Source: Hyphomicrobiaceae bacterium
GTDB lineage: Bacteria > Pseudomonadota > Alphaproteobacteria > Rhizobiales > Aestuariivirgaceae
Direction of reading: 5' to 3'
DNA length: 64,000 nucleotides
NCBI GenBank assembly: GCA_900298995.1
Contig: OMIC01000040.1
Coordinates: 124,001-188,000 of the forward strand
This document shows, piece after piece, positions 15,997-24,030 of the stretch. The notes below the pieces were generated by a model that had not been told where the DNA came from, searched no databases, and worked only from the letters and a program-made list of their open reading frames with translations. Position numbers and translations under genes: made by a program. Position 1 is the stretch's first letter; every line of letters starts with the position of its first letter.

Positions 15997-17308
15997 GCGC
16001 TGCGCAGTTGAAGCCCTGACAACGGCCCATCATGGCCCGGGTGCGGCGTTTGAGGCCATCCAGTCCGCCGGCGGCAAGCGGGCCCGCCAGGGCAGCATCG
16101 ATCTCCGCACGCGTCACCCACTCGCAGTGACAGACGATCTCGCCACCCTGCATGTAGGGCCTCGGCAAGCCTTCGGTCAGGTTGGGCACGGGCGTCCATA
16201 TTGGCGCAGGTGGTGAAGGCAGTTCGCCGAAATGGCGCGCATAGAGCCCTTCAACATGGCAGGCGATGCCAAGCGCCGCGGTGAGGCCGGTGGAGCGGAT
16301 GCCGGCAACCGTGATCCAGCGCTCAGGAACCACCGCCTCGATGACATAGTCCTTGAACTGGGTTGCCGGACGAAGACCGGCATAGACGGCGTTGACACCG
16401 ACGCCCTCGAGGGCGGGAAGCATCGCAAGGGCCCGCTCCCGAAGCCGGTTCAGCGTCTGCGTGTCGGTTGCCGCCACCTCGCGCTCATCGACATCCTCGG
16501 CTGTCGGACCAATCGCAAGATTTCCGAAGGCCGTACGGAACAGCACGACACCCTTGGTTCGTTCTGTCGGCACCGGCAGAATGATGGCTGACACGAGATG
16601 CGCGGCCGGCTTGTCGAAGACGACGAACTGCCCCCGGCGCGGATGGATCGTAAAAGGTGACGGGCGCAGGATGGTCTCGACACGATCACCAAAATTGCCT
16701 GCGGCATTGATGACAAGACGTGCGCGCACTGTTCCTGCAAGGCTGGAGAGGGTCCACAGGCCGGCCGCGAATTCACCGCCCGTGACTTCGGCACGACGCA
16801 GGATCTCTGCACCATGGGCCAGGGCCTGATGGGCATAGGCAAGGGGCGCCGACCATGGATCGATGATGTGCTCGCCCGGCACGAGAACAGCTCCCGTGGC
16901 GCCTGGCGAAAGGTTGGGCTCCATGCGGCCCAGCTCCGCAGGATTCACCGGACGGACATCCGCGACGCCATTGGCATGTGCCTGGTCGATGATGGCGCCG
17001 AGCCGGTCACGCTCGGCTTCCGACCAGGCGACAACCAGAGCCCCACTCCGCACCAGAGGCAGATTGAGCCTCTCGCGGATTGCCAGATACTCGGCATGGC
17101 CTGCCTGCATGCAGGCCAGCTCGAGACTGCCTGGCGGCGCATCAAAACCGGTATGAAGCAGGGCGCTGTTTCCCTTGGAGGCGCCGCTCAGAATGTCGTT
17201 CCCGCGCTCGAGGAGGACACAGTCGAGTCCCGCCATGGCAAAGCGGCGCAGGATGGCAAGCCCGACCACCCCACCCCCGGTCACAGCGACATCGAATGTC
17301 TTCGCCAT
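15953..17308 (-). CDS. FAD-dependent dehydrogenase with C-terminal [2Fe-2S] BFD domain (glycerol-3-phosphate dehydrogenase-like)
   Basis: A 451-residue DAO-fold flavoenzyme. The N-terminus has VTGGGVVGLAILRRF and then SGASKGNSALLHTGFDA, a block typical of GlpA and L-2-hydroxyglutarate-oxidase-like dehydrogenases of the Thermotoga type. The last 60 residues are a BFD-like [2Fe-2S] domain with cysteines at about 393, 395, 430 and 435 (CHC and CQGFNC). The ATG at 17308 is chosen over a GTG at 17326. Together with the small flavoprotein and the kinase downstream it suggests phosphorylation of a polyol and oxidation of the product, with electrons passed through the iron-sulfur domain. Confidence 0.87.
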   Translation of the reverse strand: MAKTFDVAVTGGGVVGLAILRRFAMAGLDCVLLERGNDILSGASKGNSALLHTGFDAPPGSLELACMQAGHAEYLAIRERLNLPLVRSGALVVAWSEAERDRLGAIIDQAHANGVADVRPVNPAELGRMEPNLSPGATGAVLVPGEHIIDPWSAPLAYAHQALAHGAEILRRAEVTGGEFAAGLWTLSSLAGTVRARLVINAAGNFGDRVETILRPSPFTIHPRRGQFVVFDKPAAHLVSAIILPVPTERTKGVVLFRTAFGNLAIGPTAEDVDEREVAATDTQTLNRLRERALAMLPALEGVGVNAVYAGLRPATQFKDYVIEAVVPERWITVAGIRSTGLTAALGIACHVEGLYARHFGELPSPPAPIWTPVPNLTEGLPRPYMQGGEIVCHCEWVTRAEIDAALAGPLAAGGLDGLKRRTRAMMGRCQGFNCAAHVEAIFREAQRGAP

Positions 17309-17334
17309 GGCATGACTCTCGCCCACAGGGCCTG

Positions 17335-17373
17335 CAAAAAAGAAAAGGGGGCGGCACAGGCAGCCGCCCCCCC
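17335..17373 (-). terminator. Rho-independent terminator after the APC permease gene
   Basis: On the minus strand a 9-base-pair GC stem (17347-17355 with 17363-17371) is followed by TTTTCTTTTT. It starts about 20 bases after the permease stop and ends about 27 bases before the flavoprotein start. It should end the permease transcript, so the flavoprotein-kinase operon either has its own promoter or is reached by read-through. Confidence 0.75.
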
Positions 17374-17390
17374 AGTCGAGTGTCGGGGGC

Positions 17391-18965
17391 TTATTGCCCG
17401 GCCGCAGCGTCGAGCGCCCGCTCCCGGGCGGCGATCTCGGCCTGGCGGCGCTTGATTTCGTCGCCGATCGGCGGACCCTTGAAACGCTTCCTCTCGGACA
17501 GGAACCAGCCGAGAGCCAGAGCCACCGCCAGGAAGATCAGCGGATTGGTGAGCTGGTTCAGCGGGAACACGAGATCCGGGAACAGCGGCAGAATGATCGG
17601 GTTGAAGGGAGGCTGGATACCCGCATAGGCGAGGATGACCACGCCCACGATGGTGATCATGGCAAAGGGCTTTGACCAGACACCCAGTCGGAAGGGTCCA
17701 TATTCCTTCCAGGTGTTGCCCTCCGCAAGCATGCCTGCCGCAACCGGCATGGCATAGGAGATGTAGAGGAACAAAGCACAGCCTGCCGCAAGCGCAAACA
17801 TGAAGGGCGCGTAGTAGCACGCACCCGCCGACAGCACCGCAGTCAGCCAGATTGCGTTCACCGGCGTGCGGTGCTTCGGGCTGATCGAGGCGAGGGCCTT
17901 CGAGGCGGGAAGTCCACCGTCACGCGCAAAGGCATAGATCATGCGCGAGGTCGAGGTCATTCCGGCCAGCGCGCAGATGTAGTTGGCCACCACGATGCCG
18001 ATCGCCAGAAGGTCACGGAGCACCGCCGGCATCGGCAGGTTGTTGAACAGGCTGAAGAAGGAGTTGTAGCCGTCCTTGGCGGCCACGGTCGTGTCCGGCA
18101 TGGCCAGCACGAAGGAGGACGCTAGGAAGAAGCCAAACAACAGCGACCAGAACACCGAATGCAGCATGCCCTTCGGCACCGTCGACCGGGCGTTGATGGT
18201 TTCCTCGGAGGTATGCGCCGAGGCATCGAAGCCGGTGATGGTATAGAGCGGGTAGAGCAGTCCGATCAGGAAGGCCACCAGCGCCGAGCGTGCATCCGGG
18301 ATCACCAGGCCCCCCGGTTCACCTGAGTTGTTCACGAAGGTGAACAGCCGGGAGAGATCGAAGGACGCGCCCCAGATCAGCATCGAGAGCGTGAGGACCA
18401 CGGCCACGACGAAGATCAGATAGCCGGAAAAGTCGGTCAGCATCGTGGTGACCTTGATGCCGAAATGGTTGAACAGCGCCTGTGTGATGGCGAACACGGT
18501 GATGAAGGCGCTTGCATGGAATGCGCCCCAGGCCGAGGTGTCGATGCCGAACACGCCGGTAATGACCAGGTCCTTCAGCAGCAGATAGACACCGAAGTTC
18601 ACCGAGGCGACCACGAAGATCAGGCCCACGAGGTTGATCCAGGCGCAAAGCCAGCCCCAACCGCGGCCACCGAGGATGGAGGCCCAGTGATAGAGGCCGC
18701 CGGCCGTGGGATAGGCCGAGGCGATCTGGCCGACCGAGGCCGCCACCACGAGCGCGAACAGGCCGCCGATGATCCAGCCGATCGAAACCGAGAAGCCGGC
18801 ACCCGCCGAGAAGGCAATCGGAAAGGCCGTGATACCACCGGCCAGAATGCAGATGATCGAGAAGGAAATTGCGAAATTCGAGAACCCGCTCATGCGCCGC
18901 GCCAGTTCCTGCGCGTAGCCCATGTTGTGGAGGACCTTTTCGTCCTCGGTCATGTGTTGAGCCAT
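17391..18965 (-). CDS. APC-family amino acid/amine permease
   Basis: A 524-residue inner-membrane transporter of the amino acid-polyamine-organocation superfamily with about 12 hydrophobic segments. The first helix region reads ISFSIICILAGGITAFPIAF, and the GFDASAHTSEET block near the middle is typical of the choline/GABA-type (AAT/ACT) subgroup of yeast and bacteria. The ATG at 18965 has GGGAGA upstream; longer in-frame starts add a non-homologous tail. It is divergent from the MttB-family gene, which suggests that it imports a methylated amine or amino acid, but this is inference from position. Confidence 0.88.
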   Translation of the reverse strand: MAQHMTEDEKVLHNMGYAQELARRMSGFSNFAISFSIICILAGGITAFPIAFSAGAGFSVSIGWIIGGLFALVVAASVGQIASAYPTAGGLYHWASILGGRGWGWLCAWINLVGLIFVVASVNFGVYLLLKDLVITGVFGIDTSAWGAFHASAFITVFAITQALFNHFGIKVTTMLTDFSGYLIFVVAVVLTLSMLIWGASFDLSRLFTFVNNSGEPGGLVIPDARSALVAFLIGLLYPLYTITGFDASAHTSEETINARSTVPKGMLHSVFWSLLFGFFLASSFVLAMPDTTVAAKDGYNSFFSLFNNLPMPAVLRDLLAIGIVVANYICALAGMTSTSRMIYAFARDGGLPASKALASISPKHRTPVNAIWLTAVLSAGACYYAPFMFALAAGCALFLYISYAMPVAAGMLAEGNTWKEYGPFRLGVWSKPFAMITIVGVVILAYAGIQPPFNPIILPLFPDLVFPLNQLTNPLIFLAVALALGWFLSERKRFKGPPIGDEIKRRQAEIAARERALDAAAGQ

Positions 18966-19193
18966 GATATGGCATCTCCCCCCACGCCCCGGGGAAACCG
19001 GGCGTGCTGTTGTGATTGATGCTTGCGGACGCACCGACTCAAGCGCCGGCGAACCCCCTCTCCCCGGATGCATAGTGAAACTGATTACAGTGTTCGTCAA
19101 TGACATCTCGGGATGGTCGGGGTGCGGGCGAATGAGCTTTCCTCATACCGGCGCTCACGCTAAGGTTTTGTCATACAGCGTCCGGAGTCGACA
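18966..19193. promoter_or_regulatory. Divergent promoter region between APC permease and MttB-family genes
   Basis: A good minus-strand promoter is visible: TTGACG (19095-19100) and CACTAT (19072-19077) with a 17-base spacer, driving the permease. Its leader of about 100 bases contains a GC hairpin at 18983-19006. The MttB gene has a CGGAG ribosome site but I see no convincing plus-strand promoter. Confidence 0.5.
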
Positions 19194-20747
19194 ATGACCG
19201 ATACGAGCACAACCCCCACAACTGCCGCCCCGGCGCGCCGAGGCGGCGGCCGCGAAGGCAGGCGCGCCCTGCGGGCAGCGCCCATGGCCTCCTTCCCCAC
19301 GCTGGTGCGGGAGATCCCGGTCTACAATCTGGTACCGGACGAGGCGGTGGAACTTATCCACACCGAGTCGCTCAAGATCCTCGAAGAGGTGGGCTGCGAA
19401 TTCCGTGATGACGAGGCGCTGGACATGTGGAAGCAGGCGGGCGCCGATGTCTCCGGGACCCGGGTCCGGATCGACCGCGCGCTGCTGATGGAGCTTGTCG
19501 GCAAGGTGCCGCCCGAGTTCACGCTGAATGCCCGCAACCCGGAGCGCACGGTCAGGGTGGGTGGCAAGAACACCGTCTTCGTGCCGATGTACGGCGCGCC
19601 CTATGTGCGCGACCTCGACAACACCCGCCGTTACGGCTCGCTTCAGGATCTCAACAACTTCCACAAGCTCGCCTACATGCTTCCTGCCCTCCATTCCTCC
19701 AGTTCGATCTGTTGCGAACCGATGGAGATACCGGTGCCGAAGCGGCATCTGCACATCATCCATTCGGCGCTGAAACACTCCGACAAGCCATTCATGGGCA
19801 TCGTCACTTCGAAGGAGCGCGCCGAGGATGTGATGAAGATGGCGGGCATCGTGTTCGGCGATGACTATGTGAAGGACAACACCGTCCTGGTCTCCATCAC
19901 CAACTGCAATTCCCCACTGGTCTGGGATGCGACCATGCTGGATGCCATGAAGGTCTATGCCAGGCACAACCAGCCGCTGATCCTGGCGCCCTTTGCGCTG
20001 TGCGGCGCCTCGACCTCTGCCTCGGCGATTGGCGCCGTGGCGCAGGTCAATGCCGAGGCGCTGGCAGGCGTTGCCTTCACCCAGCTCATCCGTCCCGGAT
20101 CGCCGCAGATCTACGGGCAGTTCATGGTCACCGTCGACATGAAGACGGGCGCCCCCATGGGCGGCACGCCGGAAGCCGCGCAGATGATGTTCGTGATGGG
20201 CCAGCTCGCCCGCAAGTACCGCCTCCCTTGGCGGACCTCGGGCTTCCATGTCGGCTCGAAACTCAACGACGCGCAGGCCGGCTATGAGGCCAACATGCTG
20301 ATGCATGCGGCGGTCTTGTCGGGGGCCAATTACATCTGGCACGTCGCGGGCTGGCTGGAAGCGGGGCTGAGCTGCGGCTATTCGAAATTCGTGACCGACG
20401 CCGAGCAGCTCGTCGGCTGGTACAAATATGCCGGCGGTCTCTCCTTTGCGGACTTCAGGGAAGCCATGGCCGCCGTGCGCGAAGTTGGGCCGGCCGGCCA
20501 CTTCCTCGGCACCCAGCACACGCTCGAACATTTCGAAAAGGCCTTCTTCATTCCCTCGCTCATGGATTTCAATTCCTTCGAGCAATGGGCGGCCGAAGGC
20601 GCGAAGGACCATGACACGCGCGGGCGCGACAAGGCGCGCGCCATGCTGCAGGCCTATGAGGAGCCGAAGCTCGACAACGGGATCGCCGAAGGCCTCGCGG
20701 ACTTCATCGCGATGCGCGAGGCGCAGTTGCCCAATGGCGTGACCTGA
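19194..20747 (+). CDS. MttB-superfamily (trimethylamine methyltransferase-like) protein without pyrrolysine
   Basis: A 517-residue protein of the MttB/MtgB superfamily, which in characterised members moves a methyl group from a quaternary or tertiary amine to a corrinoid protein. The frame is uninterrupted, so it has no in-frame amber pyrrolysine codon; it belongs with the non-Pyl members such as glycine-betaine and carnitine demethylases. Recognisable blocks are the N-terminal HTESLKILEEVG, the central LVWDATMLDAM and ITNCNSP, and GSPQIYGQF. The first 30 residues are basic and low-complexity. No corrinoid protein or RamA-like activator gene is seen nearby. The substrate is unknown. Confidence 0.87.
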   Translation: MTDTSTTPTTAAPARRGGGREGRRALRAAPMASFPTLVREIPVYNLVPDEAVELIHTESLKILEEVGCEFRDDEALDMWKQAGADVSGTRVRIDRALLMELVGKVPPEFTLNARNPERTVRVGGKNTVFVPMYGAPYVRDLDNTRRYGSLQDLNNFHKLAYMLPALHSSSSICCEPMEIPVPKRHLHIIHSALKHSDKPFMGIVTSKERAEDVMKMAGIVFGDDYVKDNTVLVSITNCNSPLVWDATMLDAMKVYARHNQPLILAPFALCGASTSASAIGAVAQVNAEALAGVAFTQLIRPGSPQIYGQFMVTVDMKTGAPMGGTPEAAQMMFVMGQLARKYRLPWRTSGFHVGSKLNDAQAGYEANMLMHAAVLSGANYIWHVAGWLEAGLSCGYSKFVTDAEQLVGWYKYAGGLSFADFREAMAAVREVGPAGHFLGTQHTLEHFEKAFFIPSLMDFNSFEQWAAEGAKDHDTRGRDKARAMLQAYEEPKLDNGIAEGLADFIAMREAQLPNGVT

Positions 20748-20753
20748 AAAAGA

Positions 20754-20781
20754 AGGGTGAACGGCTGTCGCCGTCCACCCT
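20754..20781 (+). terminator. Hairpin after the MttB-family gene
   Basis: A 12-base-pair stem with one mismatch (20754-20765 with 20770-20781, loop TGTC) starts 6 bases after the stop codon. There is no T-run, so termination efficiency is uncertain. The remaining 240 bases up to the convergent aminotransferase hold no gene that I can support. Confidence 0.45.
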
Positions 20782-21020
20782 GCTGGCCAATCCGCCAGAC
20801 GCAACGAGTGCTCTTCGCTTGAGAATGGGAGGACCCAAGAAAGACGTATGCGTTGCAGAAAGCTTCGCAAGAGCGATGCCAATTGCATCGCATATGGCTG
20901 CTAAGTCGCAACTATATGATTTCTCTATGCTTTCATTGGCAGCCACTGTCGACCGGCGGCTGCTTTGCGCGGCAGATGCCAAATGAGTGTGCACTGCAGC
21001 GCCCAGAAATCAGGCGGTCG

Positions 21021-22214
21021 TCAGGAGGGGCGCGACTGCTTCATCCAGCCCTGGAAGCGGGCGAGGGCCTCGCGAAGCGTTGCTGGATCCTTCAGATAAC
21101 ACAGGCGCAGATGCCCCTCCCCGCCCGGCCCGAAGGCGCTTCCGGGAGCAAAGCCCACCCGCGCCTCATCGATCATCCGGCGCACGGTGAGGGCCGAATC
21201 CGTCATGCCTTCGACGGCAAAGAAGAAATAGAACGCGCCCGTCGGCACTTCGAAGTGAAGGCCGGGGATTTCGCCCAGCATGGAGATCGCGAGGTCGCGG
21301 CCAGCACGGGCTTCCGCAACCTGCTGGGCGATGAAGGCGTCGCCTTCGTCGAGAGCAGCCACGCAGCCACGCTGCAGGAAGGCCGGCGTGCCTGAGGAAT
21401 TGACCTGGATGATGCGCTCGATCGCAGGACCCAGCGCACGCGGCGCCTGAAGCCAGCCGACCCGCCAGCCGGTCATCGCCCAGTTCTTGGAGAAGGTGTT
21501 GGCGAGCAGCAACTGCTCTTCGCTGTCGCAGACATCCAGAAGCGAGGGAGCACGGGCTTCGCTCCGTGCGCCATAATAGAAACGCGCATAGACCTCATCG
21601 CCGAGGATCCAGAGCCCGTGCTTGCGGCAGTAGTCGCGGATTGCGGTGAGGTCTTCGAGCCCTGCCGTCCAGCCTACCGGATTTGATGGCGAGTTGATTG
21701 CGATGGCGCGGGTGGCGGGGGTGACGGCGTCGAACAGCCTGTCGAGATCGAGGCTCCAGCGGCCATTGCGGAAGCCCATGGGCACTTCGACCGGCCGCGC
21801 ACCGGCAATGCGAAGCGTTGCCGCCAGATTGGGCCAGGCGGGTGTTGGCATGACGATCTCGGCGCCATTGCCGGCGATCATCTGGACGATGGTCTGGATC
21901 GCCTGCATGCCGCCCGAGGTGACGAAGAAGTTCTCCGCGTCGAACGGACGTCCGAAGTTGCGTTCATGATAGCGGGCCAGCGCACCCCGCAGTTCGGGGA
22001 TGCCACGCTGCCAGGTATAGAAGGTCTCGCCGCGCATCAACGCCTCGGCGGCTGGCCGCGCAAAGACTTCCGGCGTGGGCCGCGTGCCCTCGCCCGCCCA
22101 GAGCGGAATGATGCCTGGCACGGTGAAGCCATGCATCGCGGCCCGGATGATCCCGCTGTCAGGCTCGTTGCGCGCCTGGGGCGTGATAGCGGCGAGAATT
22201 CTGTCCTGTGTCAT
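21021..22214 (-). CDS. Class I/II pyridoxal-phosphate aminotransferase
   Basis: A 397-residue fold-I aminotransferase, cytoplasmic. Visible motifs are SGGMQAIQ, the asparagine-proline motif NSPSNPVGW, the DEVYARF aspartate/tyrosine motif, the PLP lysine in TFSKNWAMTGWRVGW (K about 242) and the C-terminal arginine region GHLRLCY. The substrate cannot be read from sequence. The gene is convergent with the MttB-family gene and 15 bases upstream of mscL's end on the same strand, so it is transcribed after mscL. Confidence 0.9.
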   Translation of the reverse strand: MTQDRILAAITPQARNEPDSGIIRAAMHGFTVPGIIPLWAGEGTRPTPEVFARPAAEALMRGETFYTWQRGIPELRGALARYHERNFGRPFDAENFFVTSGGMQAIQTIVQMIAGNGAEIVMPTPAWPNLAATLRIAGARPVEVPMGFRNGRWSLDLDRLFDAVTPATRAIAINSPSNPVGWTAGLEDLTAIRDYCRKHGLWILGDEVYARFYYGARSEARAPSLLDVCDSEEQLLLANTFSKNWAMTGWRVGWLQAPRALGPAIERIIQVNSSGTPAFLQRGCVAALDEGDAFIAQQVAEARAGRDLAISMLGEIPGLHFEVPTGAFYFFFAVEGMTDSALTVRRMIDEARVGFAPGSAFGPGGEGHLRLCYLKDPATLREALARFQGWMKQSRPS

Positions 22215-22229
22215 GTAACCCTTGCGGCG

Positions 22230-22649
22230 TCAGGCCTGGCCCTTCGACCTCAGCGCGTCGCGGATTTCCGTCAACAGTTCCTCGGTCTTGGTCGGACCCG
22301 CAGGGGGCGGTGCCGGCTCGGCCTTTTTCATCTGATTGGCGGCCTTCACAAGATGGAACAGCACGAAGGCGATGATCAGGAAGTTGATGATGACCGAGAG
22401 AAACGCGCCATAGGCCAAGACCGCGCCCTGCTTCTGCGCCTCTGCAAGGGTGGTGGCGGTGACTTCGGAGGAGAGTGGCAGGAAGTAATCATCGAAATTG
22501 AGCCCGCCGGTGAGCGCGCCGATCACCGGCATGATCAGATAGTTGACGATGCCGTCGACAATCCGGCCAAACGCGGCGCCGATCATCACGCCAATTGCCA
22601 GATCGAAGGCATTGCCCTTGAAGGCGAAGGACTTGAATTCATTCCACAT
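22230..22649 (-). CDS. mscL: Large-conductance mechanosensitive channel MscL
   Basis: A 139-residue inner-membrane channel that opens under osmotic downshock. The N-terminal block MWNEFKSFAFKGNAFDLAIG and the first transmembrane segment with GVMIGAAFGRIVDGIV match MscL closely; the second segment is VIINFLIIAFVLFHLVK. A cytoplasmic helix ends the protein. Length is normal. It is divergent from the proline iminopeptidase gene. Confidence 0.96.
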   Translation of the reverse strand: MWNEFKSFAFKGNAFDLAIGVMIGAAFGRIVDGIVNYLIMPVIGALTGGLNFDDYFLPLSSEVTATTLAEAQKQGAVLAYGAFLSVIINFLIIAFVLFHLVKAANQMKKAEPAPPPAGPTKTEELLTEIRDALRSKGQA

Positions 22650-22764
22650 GACCTTTCCCTTTCGCTATGAAGACATTCTGCTGGACGAGGCCTGGACCGA
22701 TTACCGCATTGGCTCCCGTCTGGCAAAAGCAAGTTGAATATGGCTGAGGACAGGCAACGGCATC

Positions 22765-23727
22765 ATGCAGCGGCGGACATTCTACCCGGAACAACAGCCC
22801 TTCAATCGCGGTCGCCTGCGCGTGTCCGCGCTTCATGAAATCTATTTCGAGGAATGCGGCAATCCCGCAGGAAAGCCCGTCGTGGTTCTGCATGGCGGTC
22901 CAGGCGGCGGAATATCGCCGTTTCTGCGCCAGATGCATGATCCCGAGGCCTACCGCATCGTGCTCTTCGATCAGCGCGGCTGCGGCAACTCGACACCTCA
23001 CGCCGAACTTGCCGAAAACACCACCTGGGACCTTGTCGAGGACATGGAGCGGCTGCGCCGCCATCTTGGAATCCTGCACTGGCAGGTTGTTGGCGGATCT
23101 TGGGGTTCAACCTTGGCTCTTGCCTACGCCGAAACGCATCCGGAGCAGGTCACCGAATTGATCATCCGCGGCATCTTCACGCTGCGCAAAAGCGAGATCC
23201 AATGGTTCTATCAGACGGGTGCGGACCAGATCTTTCCCGATGCCTGGGAGAGATTCATCGAGCCCATTCCTGAGACGGAACGCCACGATCTGCTCGCCGC
23301 CTATCATCGCCGTCTTACGGGCGAAGACGAGACCGAGCAGCGGCGCTGCGCCCGCGCCTGGAGCCAGTGGGAAGGTGCAACCCTGTCCCTGCTGCCCGAC
23401 GAGAAGCGTGTAACCGATTTCGGCGCTGATCGTTTCGCACTCGCTTTCGCGCGCATCGAATGTCACTATTTCATGAACAGGGGTTTCTTCGCCCGTGACG
23501 GCCAATTGCTGGAGGACGCGCACCGCCTGCGCCAGATTCCCGGCGTCATCATTCAGGGCCGTTATGATGTCGTCACGCCGGCTACCAGCGCTTGGGCGCT
23601 GCACAAGGCCTGGCCGCAGGCCAGCTTCACAATGGTGCCGGACGCCGGGCACACGGCCCTCGAGCCCGGGATTGCCGATGCCCTGGTCCGAGCGACCGAC
23701 CAGTTTAGATATGCAAAAAACGCATAG
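22765..23727 (+). CDS. pip: Proline iminopeptidase
   Basis: A 320-residue alpha/beta-hydrolase (peptidase family S33) that removes N-terminal proline from peptides. The oxyanion motif HGGPGGG is near residue 40, the nucleophile serine lies in GGSWGS (S about 112), the acid in GRYDVVTP near 267 and the histidine in DAGHTALEPG near 295. DQRGCGNS is also family-typical. Length is normal. A bulged hairpin at 23736-23756 follows the stop and may end the transcript. Confidence 0.95.
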   Translation: MQRRTFYPEQQPFNRGRLRVSALHEIYFEECGNPAGKPVVVLHGGPGGGISPFLRQMHDPEAYRIVLFDQRGCGNSTPHAELAENTTWDLVEDMERLRRHLGILHWQVVGGSWGSTLALAYAETHPEQVTELIIRGIFTLRKSEIQWFYQTGADQIFPDAWERFIEPIPETERHDLLAAYHRRLTGEDETEQRRCARAWSQWEGATLSLLPDEKRVTDFGADRFALAFARIECHYFMNRGFFARDGQLLEDAHRLRQIPGVIIQGRYDVVTPATSAWALHKAWPQASFTMVPDAGHTALEPGIADALVRATDQFRYAKNA

Positions 23728-23735
23728 CTGACACA

Positions 23736-23757
23736 GCAGCCGCCACAGGCGGCTTGC
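23736..23757 (+). terminator. Hairpin after pip
   Basis: A stem of 7 perfect pairs (23738-23744 with 23748-23754, loop ACA), extendable with one bulged base, lies 9 bases past the pip stop. It has no clear T-run, so it is a possible rather than certain terminator. Confidence 0.4.
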
Positions 23758-23827
23758 TGCAATCTGTTCACAATCTTCGCCGACATAGGGGTTCAGAAAA
23801 CAACACCCGCATCGAGTGAGGCCACCC

Positions 23828-23965
23828 ATGTTCCTGTTTTCCGCCATGCGCGATTTCGCCGACGGCATGACCCGCGGTTTCTCCCTGTTCCTGACCGAAC
23901 GCCACGACAGGACGGCCCGCGCTTTCGCACCGGCCCCCGCGCCTCGCGCGCCCCGCCGGGGCTGA
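23828..23965 (+). CDS. Hypothetical small protein (45 aa)
   Basis: A possible 45-residue protein starting MFLFSAMRDFADGMTRGF and ending in a proline/arginine/alanine-rich tail. A GTGAGG stretch precedes the ATG by 6 bases. The N-terminal half could form an amphipathic helix. I do not recognise a family. It sits alone in the 300-base gap between pip and rmuC, 65 bases before rmuC, on the same strand. Codon use is similar to neighbours, but a short open frame in GC-rich DNA can arise by chance. Confidence 0.4.
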   Translation: MFLFSAMRDFADGMTRGFSLFLTERHDRTARAFAPAPAPRAPRRG

Positions 23966-24030
23966 GCTTTCGCCGGAGCCGCTGAGGCCGGTTTTCCGGG
24001 GCGGCGCCGAATCAGGCTAGTCTCTGGCGC

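Noticed and set aside
19194-20747. Pyrrolysine usage in the MttB-family gene
   Set aside because: No in-frame TAG occurs inside the gene, and no pylT-like tRNA or PylS gene was seen.
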